A stretch of DNA of 64,000 nucleotides. It comes from Streptomyces akebiae (lineage in GTDB: Bacteria; Actinomycetota; Actinomycetes; Streptomycetales; Streptomycetaceae). The DNA lies in NCBI RefSeq assembly GCF_019599145.1, contig NZ_CP080647.1:7130001-7194000 (forward strand). Direction: 5' to 3'. The notes under the pieces were generated by a model. The model was not told where the DNA came from, did no database searches, and saw nothing but the letters and a program-made list of their open reading frames with translations. Below, in pieces: positions 24,161 through 33,351 of the stretch. Position numbers and translations under genes: made by a program. The stretch's first letter is position 1, and each line of letters opens with the position of its first letter.

Positions 24161-25960
24161 CTAGAGCTTCCCGGCGATGTCCAGCGCGGCCACGTACCCG
24201 AAGGTCATCGCCGGTCCGATCGTCGAGCCGGCGCCCGCGTAACTGCGGCCCATCACGGCGGCGCTGGCGTTGCCCGCCGCATACAGGCCGGGGATCACCG
24301 TGCCGTCCGGGCGCAGGACTCGGGCGCGGGCGTCGGTGAGGAGCCCGCCCTTGGTGCCGAGGTCGCCGGGGACGATGCGCAGGGCGTAGTAGGGCGGCAG
24401 CCACAGGGGCGCCAGACAGGAGTTGGGGAGCACGGACGGGTCCGTGTAGTAGTGGTCGTACACGCTGTCGCCGCGCCCGAAGTCGGTGTCGTCGCCCTGC
24501 CGGGCGAGGGAGTTGAAGCGGTCGACGGTGGAGCGGAGGGCGGCGGCGGGTACGCCGATCGCGCCGGCCAGCGCGTCGAGCGTCCACGCCTTGTGGACGG
24601 CCCCCGCGTCGTACCACTCGTCGGGGAACGGGAAGGTCGGCGCGATGTCCTTGAACAGGTACCGGTTGCGGTAGTTCTGGTCGACGATCAGCCAGGCCGG
24701 GATGTGGGAGGCGGACGAGGTGTCCTTCTCGTACATGGTGTGGACGACATCGCTGTAGGGGCCCGCCTCGTTGACGAACCGCGCCCCGGCCCCGTTGACC
24801 AACAGCCCACCGGGCAGCGTGCGTTCGGCGAGGCAGAACCAGGCCTGGCCCGGGGTGTCGACGGCCGGCCCCCACCAGGCGTCGTCCATCAGCGCGAGAT
24901 CGGCACCGGCCCGCTGACCGGCCCGTATCCCGTCGCCGGTGTTCTCCTTGGCCCCCACCGACCACTGCGTCCCGATGGGCTGCTCCTGGTACTGCGCCCG
25001 CATGGCCGCGTTGTGCTCGAAGCCGCCGGAGCCGATGATGACGCCCCGGCGGGCACGGACGAGCCCGGCGGAGCCGTTCCTGGTGACGACCGCGCCCTTC
25101 ACGGTGCCGTTCTCCGAGTACAGGTCGGTGAGCGGGGTGTCGAGCCACACGGGAACGTCGGCGCCGAGCAGTCCGGCCCGCAGGCCGCCCGCCAGCGCCT
25201 GCCCCATCGTGAGCGGCTTCTGCCCGAGCAGGGCGGCCTTGGTGCCCCGGGCGAGGCACTCGGTGGCGACGGCCAGCCCCTTCACGCTCACGGCGGTCAG
25301 CGCGAGCCACTTGTAGTCGGCGCTGAACACCACCATCCCGGCCGGCGTGGCCAGATAGGCGGGATTCAGCCGCGCCAGCTCGTCCCCCAGCAGGTTCCCG
25401 TCGAACTGGTCCGGCTCGATGGACCGCCCGTTCGGCAGCCCGCCCGGCAGCTCCGGGTAGTAGTCGCTGTACCCCTCCATCCACCGGAACCTGAGCGGGC
25501 TGTTCGCCATGACGAACGACAGCATGGCGGGCCCGTGATCGAGGAACGCCTTCTGCCGGTCGGCGGGCACGTCGTCCCCGACCACGGCCGCGAGGTACTG
25601 CGCCGCCTTGGCCGGCGTGTCCGGCACCCCCGCCGCCTTGATCACGCTGTTGTTCGGCAGCCAGATCCCGGCGCCCGAGCGCGCCGCCGACCCCCCGAAC
25701 GTCGGCGCCTTCTCCACGACGACACAACTCAGCCCCTGCTTCGCCGCCGTGAGCGCGGCGGTCATCCCGGCCGCGCCGGAGCCGACGACGACCACGTCGT
25801 AGGTACCGAGGAGGGGCGGAGCGGCGGCGACGGCGGTCCCCGCGAGCCCACCACCCGCGGCGATCGCGGCCCCGGCCCCCGCGGCCGTCCCCAGCACCCG
25901 CCGCCGACTCGGGCCCGCCTCGGCCCCCGTACGTCTCTCAGGATCCGCGCTCATGGACAT
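24161..25960 (-). CDS. Exported FAD-dependent oxidoreductase, 3-ketosteroid dehydrogenase-like
   Basis: This is a 599-aa flavoprotein. Residues 18-50 contain a twin-arginine signal (SRRRVLGTAAGAGAAIAAGG, then an AVAAAPP cleavage region), so it is probably folded and exported by Tat. The FAD Rossmann motif DVVVVGSGAAGMTAALTAAK is followed by GGSAARSGAGIWLPNN, as in fumarate-reductase/KstD flavoproteins. The C-terminal YAAGNASAAVMGRSYAGAGS and TIGPAMTFGY match the KstD family. Family activity is 1,2-desaturation of 3-ketosteroids; steroid substrate is not proven, and most KstD enzymes are cytoplasmic, so an exported member is unusual. Start at 25960 (MSMS) is favoured by a GGAG about 9 nt upstream; 25954 is possible. 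Confidence 0.83.
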   Translation of the reverse strand: MSMSADPERRTGAEAGPSRRRVLGTAAGAGAAIAAGGGLAGTAVAAAPPLLGTYDVVVVGSGAAGMTAALTAAKQGLSCVVVEKAPTFGGSAARSGAGIWLPNNSVIKAAGVPDTPAKAAQYLAAVVGDDVPADRQKAFLDHGPAMLSFVMANSPLRFRWMEGYSDYYPELPGGLPNGRSIEPDQFDGNLLGDELARLNPAYLATPAGMVVFSADYKWLALTAVSVKGLAVATECLARGTKAALLGQKPLTMGQALAGGLRAGLLGADVPVWLDTPLTDLYSENGTVKGAVVTRNGSAGLVRARRGVIIGSGGFEHNAAMRAQYQEQPIGTQWSVGAKENTGDGIRAGQRAGADLALMDDAWWGPAVDTPGQAWFCLAERTLPGGLLVNGAGARFVNEAGPYSDVVHTMYEKDTSSASHIPAWLIVDQNYRNRYLFKDIAPTFPFPDEWYDAGAVHKAWTLDALAGAIGVPAAALRSTVDRFNSLARQGDDTDFGRGDSVYDHYYTDPSVLPNSCLAPLWLPPYYALRIVPGDLGTKGGLLTDARARVLRPDGTVIPGLYAAGNASAAVMGRSYAGAGSTIGPAMTFGYVAALDIAGKL

Positions 25961-26243
25961 GCAGGACGCTCCAGCCTCGCGAAGGGACGGGTGGCGGTGC
26001 TGATCCCCCGGCGGCAACGCTCCCGTACGCCCCGGGCTGTGTGCGGAGCCTCGAATCTGACGTGAAGGCATGGTGAAGTCAAGACACGCGTCGGGCATGG
26101 TGCTTGTGGGGTGCGAGCCACACGTACCGCTCCTCTCCCTCCGGGGTGGAGGAGCGCCGACGCGGTTCGTTTCACGGGGTGGGCGGCCGGGAAATGTTCC
26201 GGCAGCGTGTTCTCGGCCCGCGGGCCGAGGGAGGGGGAGCGCT

Positions 26244-27176
26244 GTGTATGACCTGGCACGGGCACCGACCCATGTCCGGGCGCCCGACGGGCGGTTGCTG
26301 AGGGTCGAGTGCTCGGGGGATCCCGCCGGGCGGCCCGTCTTCCTGTTCCACGGCATGCCCGGCAGCCGGGTGGGCCCCCGGCCGCGGCCGATGTTCCTCT
26401 ACCAGCGGGGGACCCGGCTCATCAGCTACGACCGACCGGGGTACGGGGGATCGGACCGCAGACCCGGCCGACGGGTCGTCGACGCCGTCGAGGACGTGAC
26501 CGTCGTCGCCGACGCGCTGGGCCTGGACCGCTTCGCGGTGGTGGGCCGGTCCGGCGGAGCCCCGCACGCCCTGGCCTGCGCCGCACTGCTGCCGCACCGG
26601 GTGACCCGGGCCGCCGCGTTGGTGACGCTCGCGCCGCAGGACGCCGTCGGACTCGACTGGTACGCGGGAATGGCCCCTTCCAACGTCCATGAGTTCCATT
26701 CCGCGCTCACCGACCCCCAGGGCTTCACGGCCCGGCTCATCCCGCGCTCCGCGGCGATCCGCTCCGATCCGGCTCGGCTGCTGGAGCAACTGCGCGACGA
26801 CCTCACCGACGAGGACCGGCTGATCGTCTCCGACAACGGCATCCGCTCGATGCTGCTGCGCAACTACCAGGAGGCAGTGCGCACGTCACCCTACGGATGG
26901 ATCGACGACGCCCTGGCGCTGACCTCCCCCTGGGGGTTCGAGCCCGGCGAGATACAGGTGCCGGTGCTGTTCTGGTACGGCGCGAAGGACGTGTTCTCCC
27001 CGGCGGCCCACTCCTCCTGGCTGGCCGACCGCATCCCCCGCGCCACCGCCGTCCTCGAACCCGCCGCCGCCCATTTCGCCTCGCTGCGTGCCCTGCCGGG
27101 GGTCCTGAGCTGGCTTCTCCGAGGCACACTGCTGCCCCTGGCCCCGCCGGTGAGACCGTCCGGAGCGGCCCCGTGA
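26244..27176 (+). CDS. Alpha/beta hydrolase
   Basis: This is a 310-aa alpha/beta-hydrolase-fold enzyme. The oxyanion segment is VFLFHGMPGSRVG, the nucleophile elbow GRSGGAPHAL (Ser), and the strand LISYDRPGYGGSD precedes it, all standard. The acid is probably Asp in WYGAKDVFSPA, and the His lies near AAAHFASLR. The GTG at 26244 has a GGGGGAG ribosome site about 6 nt upstream; the ORF upstream is not protein-like. It is divergent from the KstD-like gene and convergent with fxsT (8-bp gap). Substrate unknown; a peptidase or esterase are both possible. Confidence 0.85.
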   Translation: MYDLARAPTHVRAPDGRLLRVECSGDPAGRPVFLFHGMPGSRVGPRPRPMFLYQRGTRLISYDRPGYGGSDRRPGRRVVDAVEDVTVVADALGLDRFAVVGRSGGAPHALACAALLPHRVTRAAALVTLAPQDAVGLDWYAGMAPSNVHEFHSALTDPQGFTARLIPRSAAIRSDPARLLEQLRDDLTDEDRLIVSDNGIRSMLLRNYQEAVRTSPYGWIDDALALTSPWGFEPGEIQVPVLFWYGAKDVFSPAAHSSWLADRIPRATAVLEPAAAHFASLRALPGVLSWLLRGTLLPLAPPVRPSGAAP

Positions 27177-27184
27177 AGGAGCCG

Positions 27185-30100
27185 TCACACCGCCAGCGGT
27201 TCCAGGTCGCGGTAGACCCGCCGGCCCTGCGCCACCAGGTGTGAGACACCACTGCCCTCGCCCAACTGGCGTTTGAGCCTGCCCAGTTCGGCAGCCACGT
27301 CCTCGCGCAGCCGGTCCGCCTCCGACACCCGCCCCAGGGCGCGCAGCGTCAGCGAGGAGTTGGCGACCACGGCCAGGGCCTCCGGATGGTGTGCGCCGAG
27401 CACCTCCTTCAGGGCCTCACGGGAGGGCTCCTCCAGGACCCACGCCTCCTCCGCGCGGCCCTGCTCGGCCAGGACGTTGGCGTAGTTGGTGCGGCAGAAG
27501 AGCGTGTGGGGATGCTGGTCGCCCAGCACCTCGACCATGCGGAGCATCACCCGCAGGAACACCGTCTCCGCCTCCTCCGCGTCTCCGCAGGCCCAGTGGT
27601 AGACGCCCAGGTTGTTGAGCGCGGCCTGGGTGTAAGGGTGCTCCTCGCCCGGCACCTTCCGGTACTCGGCCAGCGCCTCCAGCGCGATCCGGCGCGCCTC
27701 CTCCCGCTTGTCGGCGGCGTACAGGTCGGCAGCCAGGTTCAGGTCGCAGGCGAGCGAGTCGGGGGTGTGGGCGTCGTACTGCGCGTGGTACTGGTCGCGG
27801 GTCGCCTGGGTCAGGCGGTGCGCGTCCTTGAACTCGCCGGCCCTTCTGAGCGACACGGCCAGCGACTTGGCGCAGCTGAGAGTGCCGGGGAAGTCCTTGC
27901 CGAGCACGCGCTTGTGAGCCTCGTACGCCCCCGACAGCAGCGTCACCGACTCGGTGTAGTGGCCCACCTCGCGCAGATCCCGGCCGAGACTGGAGGCCGA
28001 CGACAGGGTGTAGGGGTGGTCGGGGCCCAGAACGTCCCTGCGGCGGTGGTAGGTGTCCTGGTCGATGTCCCGGGCGTCGTCGTAGCGCCCGACCATGCGC
28101 AGGGCCAGCGCCAGGTTGTTCGCCGCGCTCAGCGTCCGGGGGTGCGAGGGATAGAAGGTGCGGCTGAACCCCTCGCGTGCCTCGCGGGCCAGCTTCTCCG
28201 CCTTGCCGTACTCGCCCAGGGCCGCGTAGTCGCTGGCGAGGGACGACGTGGTGATGTACGTGTGCGCGTCCGACGGTCCCAGCACCCGGCGCTGACGGTC
28301 CAGCAGATCCCGGTCGATCTCCTCGGCCTCGACATAACGCCCTTGCGAGCGGAGCACGTTGGCGAGTTGGCAGCGCAGGTACAGATACTGCCGGTGGTTC
28401 TCGCCCAGTGCGGGCTTCCAGTGGGTCAGCAGGTCGTCGGCGAGGCGCTGGGCGCCCGGGAAGTCCCCGCGCTTCCACATGTACCGGACGCGGTCGATGA
28501 GCAGCCGGCGGGGCTCCGACTCCGTGCAGTTGCGGATGTCCGAGGCGCGCAGATGAGGCCATATCACCTCGAACCGCGGCCAGTCCTCGGGATTGTCGGT
28601 GGGCTCGTCGTCGTCGGGCCGGGCGCCCGCGAGCACGGTGTGGACGACGTGCCGGGCGTGGCGCTGCTCCTCCTCGGTGAGCTGGGACCGGATGACCGCC
28701 TGCACCAGCCGGTGGATCTGGACGCTGTTGCTGACCTGGTCGACCTTGGCGAGGGCGAGCCGGGCGATCTCGCTGACGGCGCGGCCCACCATCAGGCTCT
28801 CCTGGAAGGCCGGGTCCACCTTGCGCAGTTCGTCCCGCATCTCCTTGCTGTAGAGCAGGCGGGACGAAATCGGTTCGGGGGCCATGAACGCGCACAGCTG
28901 CAGCAGCCGCACCGAGGCAGGGGAACGTTCCCGCAGTCGGGCGATGGAGATGTTCCAGGTCGCGGCCACCGTGGTGGGGTAGTCGGGGGGCTGGTTGAGG
29001 TCGAGCACCTGGGTGGTCTGTTCGGCGAGCTCGCTGAGGTACTCCTCGACCGGTGTGGCCGTCTCGGCGAGCCAGGCCGCGGCCTGTTCCACGGCGAGCG
29101 GGAGATCGCCCACCGCCTCCGCCACCCGGTCGGCCTCCTCGGGGCTGAGGCCGGGCGCCCGCAGGGAGAGGTGCTCCACGCTCTCCTGACGGAGGAACAC
29201 GTCGACGGGCAGGGACGCGCCCTGCTGCGCCCAGGCCTGGTTCCGGGAGGTGATGAGAATGTGCCCGCCGCCGCCCGTGGGGAAGAAGCGGGTGAGCTCC
29301 TCGGGGTTGTCGGCGTTGTCGAAGACCAGCAGCCAGCGCTTGGTCGGCACCCCCCGGGCCAGCATGCGTACGGTCTCCTGGCAGGCCAGGGCCATGTCGT
29401 CGCCGCCGGGGGCGCCGATCCGGGCGCCGAGCTCGGCGAGCGAGGCCACCACGTTGTCGATGTGCTCGGCGGAGACCCACCACACCAGGTCGTAGTCGGC
29501 CATGAACCGGTGCACGTACTCCAGCGCCACCTGGGTCTTGCCGACGCCGCCGAGCCCGAAGAGCGCCTGGGGGCGCGGCAGTACGACCGAGATGCCGCCG
29601 CGGAGCTGTTCACGGAGCTGGTCGAGGATCACGCTCCGGCCGGTGAAGGTGGTGTTGCGCTGGGGCGCGTCCCAGATGTCGGGGGCCCGGCCCGGGAACC
29701 TGGCGTCCGACCCGCCGGCGGTCACGGGCTCGGCCCGCAGCCGCAGAACCTCGTGGAGTCCGTCGGCGCCGTCCGCCTCGCCGAGGCGGTGCAGGTCCAC
29801 CACCTCGGTGTAGGCGCCGGTCGGCCGGACCTCGTCGACCCGGGCCAGCGCCGGCAGGGCGGCCGGGGAGTTCTGGACGGCCGTGGTGAGGGCCTGGCGG
29901 ACCGTGTCCGCGTGCCGGGACTTGTCGAAGGCGTGCGACAGCAGGAGCAGGACGCGGGTGTCCGGGGCGGGGGGCTCCGGCGGGCCGGTCGCCACGTCGT
30001 GCAGGGTGACGCGGCAGCCGGACCGTTTGAGTACGCCCTCCACCCACTCGGCCCACATCCGGTTCTCCGCCGCGTGGACCACCAGGACCTCCACGGCCTG

Positions 30101-31123
30101 CGTCTGCGGCAACTGCCGGGTGAACGCCTCCAGGCAGCGCAGCCGCACCTGTTCCGGTACGGGCGGCAGCGCGGTGACCTCGTCGTCGGAGAGCACCGAG
30201 GTGAGGCGTTCGAAGGCGGACAGCAGGGAGTTCGCGTTGCCGCTCTTGTCGCCGACGGTCGCGAGGGTCTCCTCGTAGGCGTAGTAGGGGCGGTAGGGGA
30301 TCTCGACCTTGCCCCAGTACGCGTTCAGCTCCTCGGGCGCCAGCTCCTCACGGTCGACCCCCTTGGGTAACCCCTCGAACTTCAGCCGCGCCAGCGCCCG
30401 TCCCGCGTCGGCCTTCTCCTTCTCGGCCTCGTCGACCCGCATCGGGACGGGCAGCACCCGGATCCACCGCTTGCCGTACCCCTTCTCGGCGCTGTGCGCC
30501 ACGGCGGCCGCGCCGTCCAGCGCCTGGCCGCTGAGCGTGAAGCAGTCGACCAGCACGTCGGGCATCTGGATGGTGCAGATGTCCGCGTTGTCGGACAGCC
30601 CCGTCCGGCTGTCGATGAGGACGTAGTCGTAGGACGCCTTCATGTCCTCGCGGAGGGTGTCCAGGAACAGCCCCCCGCCCAGCCGCTCGTAGAAGTTGTC
30701 CCACTCGAAGGACGACACCGTCGCCGAGTACTCGCGGTTCTGTCGCCCTGCCGACAGGAAGTCGAGCGAACCGCCCGCCGGGAAGGCCAGGTTGAGGCGC
30801 TCGGGGGCGAGCGAGATGGCATGGTCCTCGACGCGGGCGTAGTCCCGGTGCCAGGGTCCGGAACGCGGCCCACCGGTGGTCGCGGCCCAGCAGTACTCGG
30901 TGATGATGTCGATCACGCCCGAGGTGGCGGCGAGCACGTTGGGGTCCAGGAACGGCTCGAAGAAGCGGTGCAGACCCGGCGCCTCCAGGTCCCAGTCGAC
31001 CGTCAGGACCCGCTTGCCGTTCGCGGCGAGGATCCATGCCGTGTTGGCCAGGGCCATCGTGCGGCCCGTACCACCCTTGTACGAATAGAAGGTGATGATC
31101 CGTCCACGCTGCCCGGCCGTCAT
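27185..31123 (-). CDS. fxsT: FxsT: ParA-like/TIR-like/NB-ARC/TPR protein of FxSxx-COOH system
   Basis: This is a 1312-aa multidomain protein. Residues 8-200 form a SIMIBI/ParA-like ATPase with deviant Walker A YSYKGGTGRTMALA. Residues 350-470 look TIR-like (VEVLVVHAAENRMWAEWVEG). Residues 495-880 form an NB-ARC-type STAND ATPase (ALFGLGGVGKTQVALEYVHR near 520; kinase-2 RWLLVFDNADNPEEL). From about 930 to the end there are about ten TPR units with the HPYTL/HPRTLSAANNLAL signature. This composition matches the TPR protein named FxsT in FxSxx-COOH RiPP clusters. The start overlaps the fxsC stop (ATGA) behind a GGAGGAGA ribosome site. The role is unproven; STAND-TPR proteins often sense a ligand and assemble, which suggests signalling or defence. 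Confidence 0.88.
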   Translation of the reverse strand: MTAGQRGRIITFYSYKGGTGRTMALANTAWILAANGKRVLTVDWDLEAPGLHRFFEPFLDPNVLAATSGVIDIITEYCWAATTGGPRSGPWHRDYARVEDHAISLAPERLNLAFPAGGSLDFLSAGRQNREYSATVSSFEWDNFYERLGGGLFLDTLREDMKASYDYVLIDSRTGLSDNADICTIQMPDVLVDCFTLSGQALDGAAAVAHSAEKGYGKRWIRVLPVPMRVDEAEKEKADAGRALARLKFEGLPKGVDREELAPEELNAYWGKVEIPYRPYYAYEETLATVGDKSGNANSLLSAFERLTSVLSDDEVTALPPVPEQVRLRCLEAFTRQLPQTQAVEVLVVHAAENRMWAEWVEGVLKRSGCRVTLHDVATGPPEPPAPDTRVLLLLSHAFDKSRHADTVRQALTTAVQNSPAALPALARVDEVRPTGAYTEVVDLHRLGEADGADGLHEVLRLRAEPVTAGGSDARFPGRAPDIWDAPQRNTTFTGRSVILDQLREQLRGGISVVLPRPQALFGLGGVGKTQVALEYVHRFMADYDLVWWVSAEHIDNVVASLAELGARIGAPGGDDMALACQETVRMLARGVPTKRWLLVFDNADNPEELTRFFPTGGGGHILITSRNQAWAQQGASLPVDVFLRQESVEHLSLRAPGLSPEEADRVAEAVGDLPLAVEQAAAWLAETATPVEEYLSELAEQTTQVLDLNQPPDYPTTVAATWNISIARLRERSPASVRLLQLCAFMAPEPISSRLLYSKEMRDELRKVDPAFQESLMVGRAVSEIARLALAKVDQVSNSVQIHRLVQAVIRSQLTEEEQRHARHVVHTVLAGARPDDDEPTDNPEDWPRFEVIWPHLRASDIRNCTESEPRRLLIDRVRYMWKRGDFPGAQRLADDLLTHWKPALGENHRQYLYLRCQLANVLRSQGRYVEAEEIDRDLLDRQRRVLGPSDAHTYITTSSLASDYAALGEYGKAEKLAREAREGFSRTFYPSHPRTLSAANNLALALRMVGRYDDARDIDQDTYHRRRDVLGPDHPYTLSSASSLGRDLREVGHYTESVTLLSGAYEAHKRVLGKDFPGTLSCAKSLAVSLRRAGEFKDAHRLTQATRDQYHAQYDAHTPDSLACDLNLAADLYAADKREEARRIALEALAEYRKVPGEEHPYTQAALNNLGVYHWACGDAEEAETVFLRVMLRMVEVLGDQHPHTLFCRTNYANVLAEQGRAEEAWVLEEPSREALKEVLGAHHPEALAVVANSSLTLRALGRVSEADRLREDVAAELGRLKRQLGEGSGVSHLVAQGRRVYRDLEPLAV

Positions 31124-32457
31124 GCTTCTCCTCCGTGATCGGAACCCGCGGCGGGCTGCTGCGGGTAGGTGGGGCCCATGAGACGGGGCTGCGGCAACTG
31201 TGGGCCCTCGGGCGGATGCGCCTGCGCGTGCCTGAGGTACTGCCGGGTCGTGTGCGCCGCCAGAGCCGGCAGCACGTCGGCGAACACCTGGAGCGAGGGC
31301 ACGCCGTTGGCCGCGATCCGGCAGTCGGTCCGGCGCCCCCGCTCCAGGATCAGGGGGAGGGTGCGTTCCAGCTTCGCCTTGACCTGTCGTCCTTCCGCGC
31401 CTTGGCACTCCTCGTCGCTGTGGTTCCAGGGGACGATCGCGCCGACCCAGGGGCGGGCGTTCGCGTCGAACGCCTTGAGCCTGCGCCGCCGGTCCTCGTC
31501 GAGGACCGCCCAGCAGTCGACCAGCAGGATCGCCGGGTGGCCGGGCTCGGGCTCCTCGGCCCCGGGGTGTCCGTCGGACCCGCCGGCCGTCGGCTCGTCG
31601 GTGGTCGGGTCCTCGTTGTCGAAGTCGGAGACGGTGATCCGGTAGTCCAGCGACCGGATCAGTTCCTCCGCCAGCGTGGCGATGGGCCGCGGGGTCTCGT
31701 CGCCGTAGGGGTTCCACTGCAGGGAGTTCTCGCCGTAGCGGCCGTTCTTCCGGGATTCCGGGACCAGGTGACGGGCGGGTGCCGCCACGGTCAGATGGAT
31801 ACGGCGGGGCCCGTCGCCCGGGGGAGCGAAAGCACTCGGCGTGGACTCGAACGGCCGGGGGGTGCTCGACGGAAGCGGCGACTCCTCGGCGACCTGCACG
31901 ATCCGCTGGGCGAGCGTGAACACCGTCTCGTCGTACTCGTCCCGCAGCCGTTTGAGTTTGATCAACCCGTAGATCCCGTGGTCCAGATAGCGCTCGCAGT
32001 ACGCGTTCCGCTCCACCTGGAGGTGGCGCACGGACTCGGGCAGCCGGTCCATGCCGACGCGACTCCACAGCACCGGCACGATCGCCGGGATGTCTCCGGC
32101 GCCGGCGTCCCTCGCCTGGCGTATGCGGTCGCTGAACGCGAACCACTCCCGACCACAGGCCTCGCTGCTGAAGTACCGCGGGGAGTACAGCGGCACGAAC
32201 ACCCGGCAGTGCGCCAGGTTGTCGCTGAGCCGGTCCGGCCAGCCCTCTCCCGAGCGCATCTCCCGGTCCATGAAGCCCGGGGGTGTGCCCGCCGGCAGAT
32301 CGGTGATGGCCAGGATGTCGGCGCACAGGTCCTTGTAGAGCGTGTACACCCAGTGGTCCGGGTCCCCGCTGTCGGGTCCGGAGGGAGTGTGGGCATAGCT
32401 CAGAAAGAAGTAGGGCCGGTTGTCCGGTGCGCCTCGCCCTCGTACATGTCTGTTCAC
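31120..32457 (-). CDS. fxsC: FxsC, TIR-like protein of FxSxx-COOH system
   Basis: This is a 445-aa protein. The N-terminal 190 residues form a TIR-like domain that begins RPYFFLSYAHTPSG and contains FVPLYSPRYFSSEACGREWF, as in FxsC proteins of FxSxx-COOH clusters. A Pro/Ser linker (about 200-225) leads to a C-terminal domain of unknown fold with HPAILLVDCWAVLDEDRRRR and WVGAIVPWNHSDEE. It starts at GTG 32457. It is coupled to fxsT by ATGA overlap and is preceded by 111 bp after the AAC(3) gene, where no hairpin was noticed. Whether the TIR-like domain has NADase activity is unknown. Confidence 0.87.
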   Translation of the reverse strand: MNRHVRGRGAPDNRPYFFLSYAHTPSGPDSGDPDHWVYTLYKDLCADILAITDLPAGTPPGFMDREMRSGEGWPDRLSDNLAHCRVFVPLYSPRYFSSEACGREWFAFSDRIRQARDAGAGDIPAIVPVLWSRVGMDRLPESVRHLQVERNAYCERYLDHGIYGLIKLKRLRDEYDETVFTLAQRIVQVAEESPLPSSTPRPFESTPSAFAPPGDGPRRIHLTVAAPARHLVPESRKNGRYGENSLQWNPYGDETPRPIATLAEELIRSLDYRITVSDFDNEDPTTDEPTAGGSDGHPGAEEPEPGHPAILLVDCWAVLDEDRRRRLKAFDANARPWVGAIVPWNHSDEECQGAEGRQVKAKLERTLPLILERGRRTDCRIAANGVPSLQVFADVLPALAAHTTRQYLRHAQAHPPEGPQLPQPRLMGPTYPQQPAAGSDHGGEA

Positions 32458-32568
32458 GCGCCCCCCGCCTGTCGATGCCCTCTGTTCCCCCGCCGGAGAG
32501 TCATCTGGCCGGAACCAACAATGTGCCCGACCACCCCCGTGACCGCATGGCTTGTTTCACGTCATATG

Positions 32569-33351
32569 TCAGCGATATCCGGACATCAGTCGGGCTGCGG
32601 TGTCGACAGCGGCCCGCATCCCCAGGAGGAGGACGGGCTTCCCCGCCCATTCCCGCACCCTGAGGAGTTCTCGCGGCAACTGCGCCCCGATCTCCCCGAA
32701 GTCCCCGTCGAACAGGGCGAGATCCTCGTACGCGAACCAGTTGCCCTTCTCCTCCAGCACACAGCGGTACGTCCGTGTCGGCGGGGGCGGGCTGGTCCGG
32801 TACTCGGCGAGGTGGAACGCGGTGCACACCTCGAACCCCACGCGCAGCAGGAGTATCTGGGCGTCCGCCGCGTACAGCGTGGCCATCGGGGACCGCTCGC
32901 CGAGATGGCAGCGCGGATCGTGGCCGGCGAGCAGCTCCGCCGCGCGCGGGCCGAGTGCGGCGAAGGAGGTCTGCGGGTGGGCGCTGCGCACGGCCCCCGG
33001 TGTGCTGCGTACGCACTCGGCGAGCGCGCCCATCGCCGGGCAGGGTGTGGCGTCCTTCTCGAACGGCAGCATTCCGGCCCGGAACTCGGCCTTCTCCCGC
33101 TCGGTCATGCCTTCGGTGAACGCCTGGTACTCGCGGGAGGTGTCGGAGTTCTCCGGGGTGAAGGCGGGGACGACGAGGGTGCCGTCCGGGCCCAGGGCGC
33201 TCAGCAGCGCGTCGCGTACGGCGAAGGGGGACAGGCCGGTGCCGCTCAGCGAGGAGTGCACCATCAGGACGCCGCCACGGCGGACGCCCCACTCGGCCAG
33301 GTCGTCGGGAAATCGGGCCGCGAGGTCCTGCGGTCGAGTGGCGTCACCCAT
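32569..33351 (-). CDS. AAC(3)-family N-acetyltransferase within the FxSxx cluster
   Basis: This is a 260-aa member of the aminoglycoside 3-N-acetyltransferase fold: GGVLMVHSSLSGTGL, PDGTLVVPAFTPENSDTSRE, RSAHPQTSFAALGP, YAADAQILLLRVGFEVCTAF and HLAEYR, all in family order. AAC(3)-like genes recur beside fxsB, so it may acetylate the modified peptide or another cluster product rather than an antibiotic. That is inference; resistance cannot be concluded. The 8-bp overlap with the fxsB end supports a shared transcript. Confidence 0.85.
   Translation of the reverse strand: MGDATRPQDLAARFPDDLAEWGVRRGGVLMVHSSLSGTGLSPFAVRDALLSALGPDGTLVVPAFTPENSDTSREYQAFTEGMTEREKAEFRAGMLPFEKDATPCPAMGALAECVRSTPGAVRSAHPQTSFAALGPRAAELLAGHDPRCHLGERSPMATLYAADAQILLLRVGFEVCTAFHLAEYRTSPPPPTRTYRCVLEEKGNWFAYEDLALFDGDFGEIGAQLPRELLRVREWAGKPVLLLGMRAAVDTAARLMSGYR

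Noticed and set aside
27185..32326. A single 1713-codon protein combining fxsT and upstream sequence
   Set aside because: The part upstream of 31123 is out of frame with fxsC and not protein-like. The ATG at 31123 has GGAGGAGA and overlaps the fxsC stop.
32569..33351. A clinical-type aminoglycoside resistance gene
   Set aside because: Fold match only; placement in a RiPP operon argues for another substrate. No resistance claim is made.
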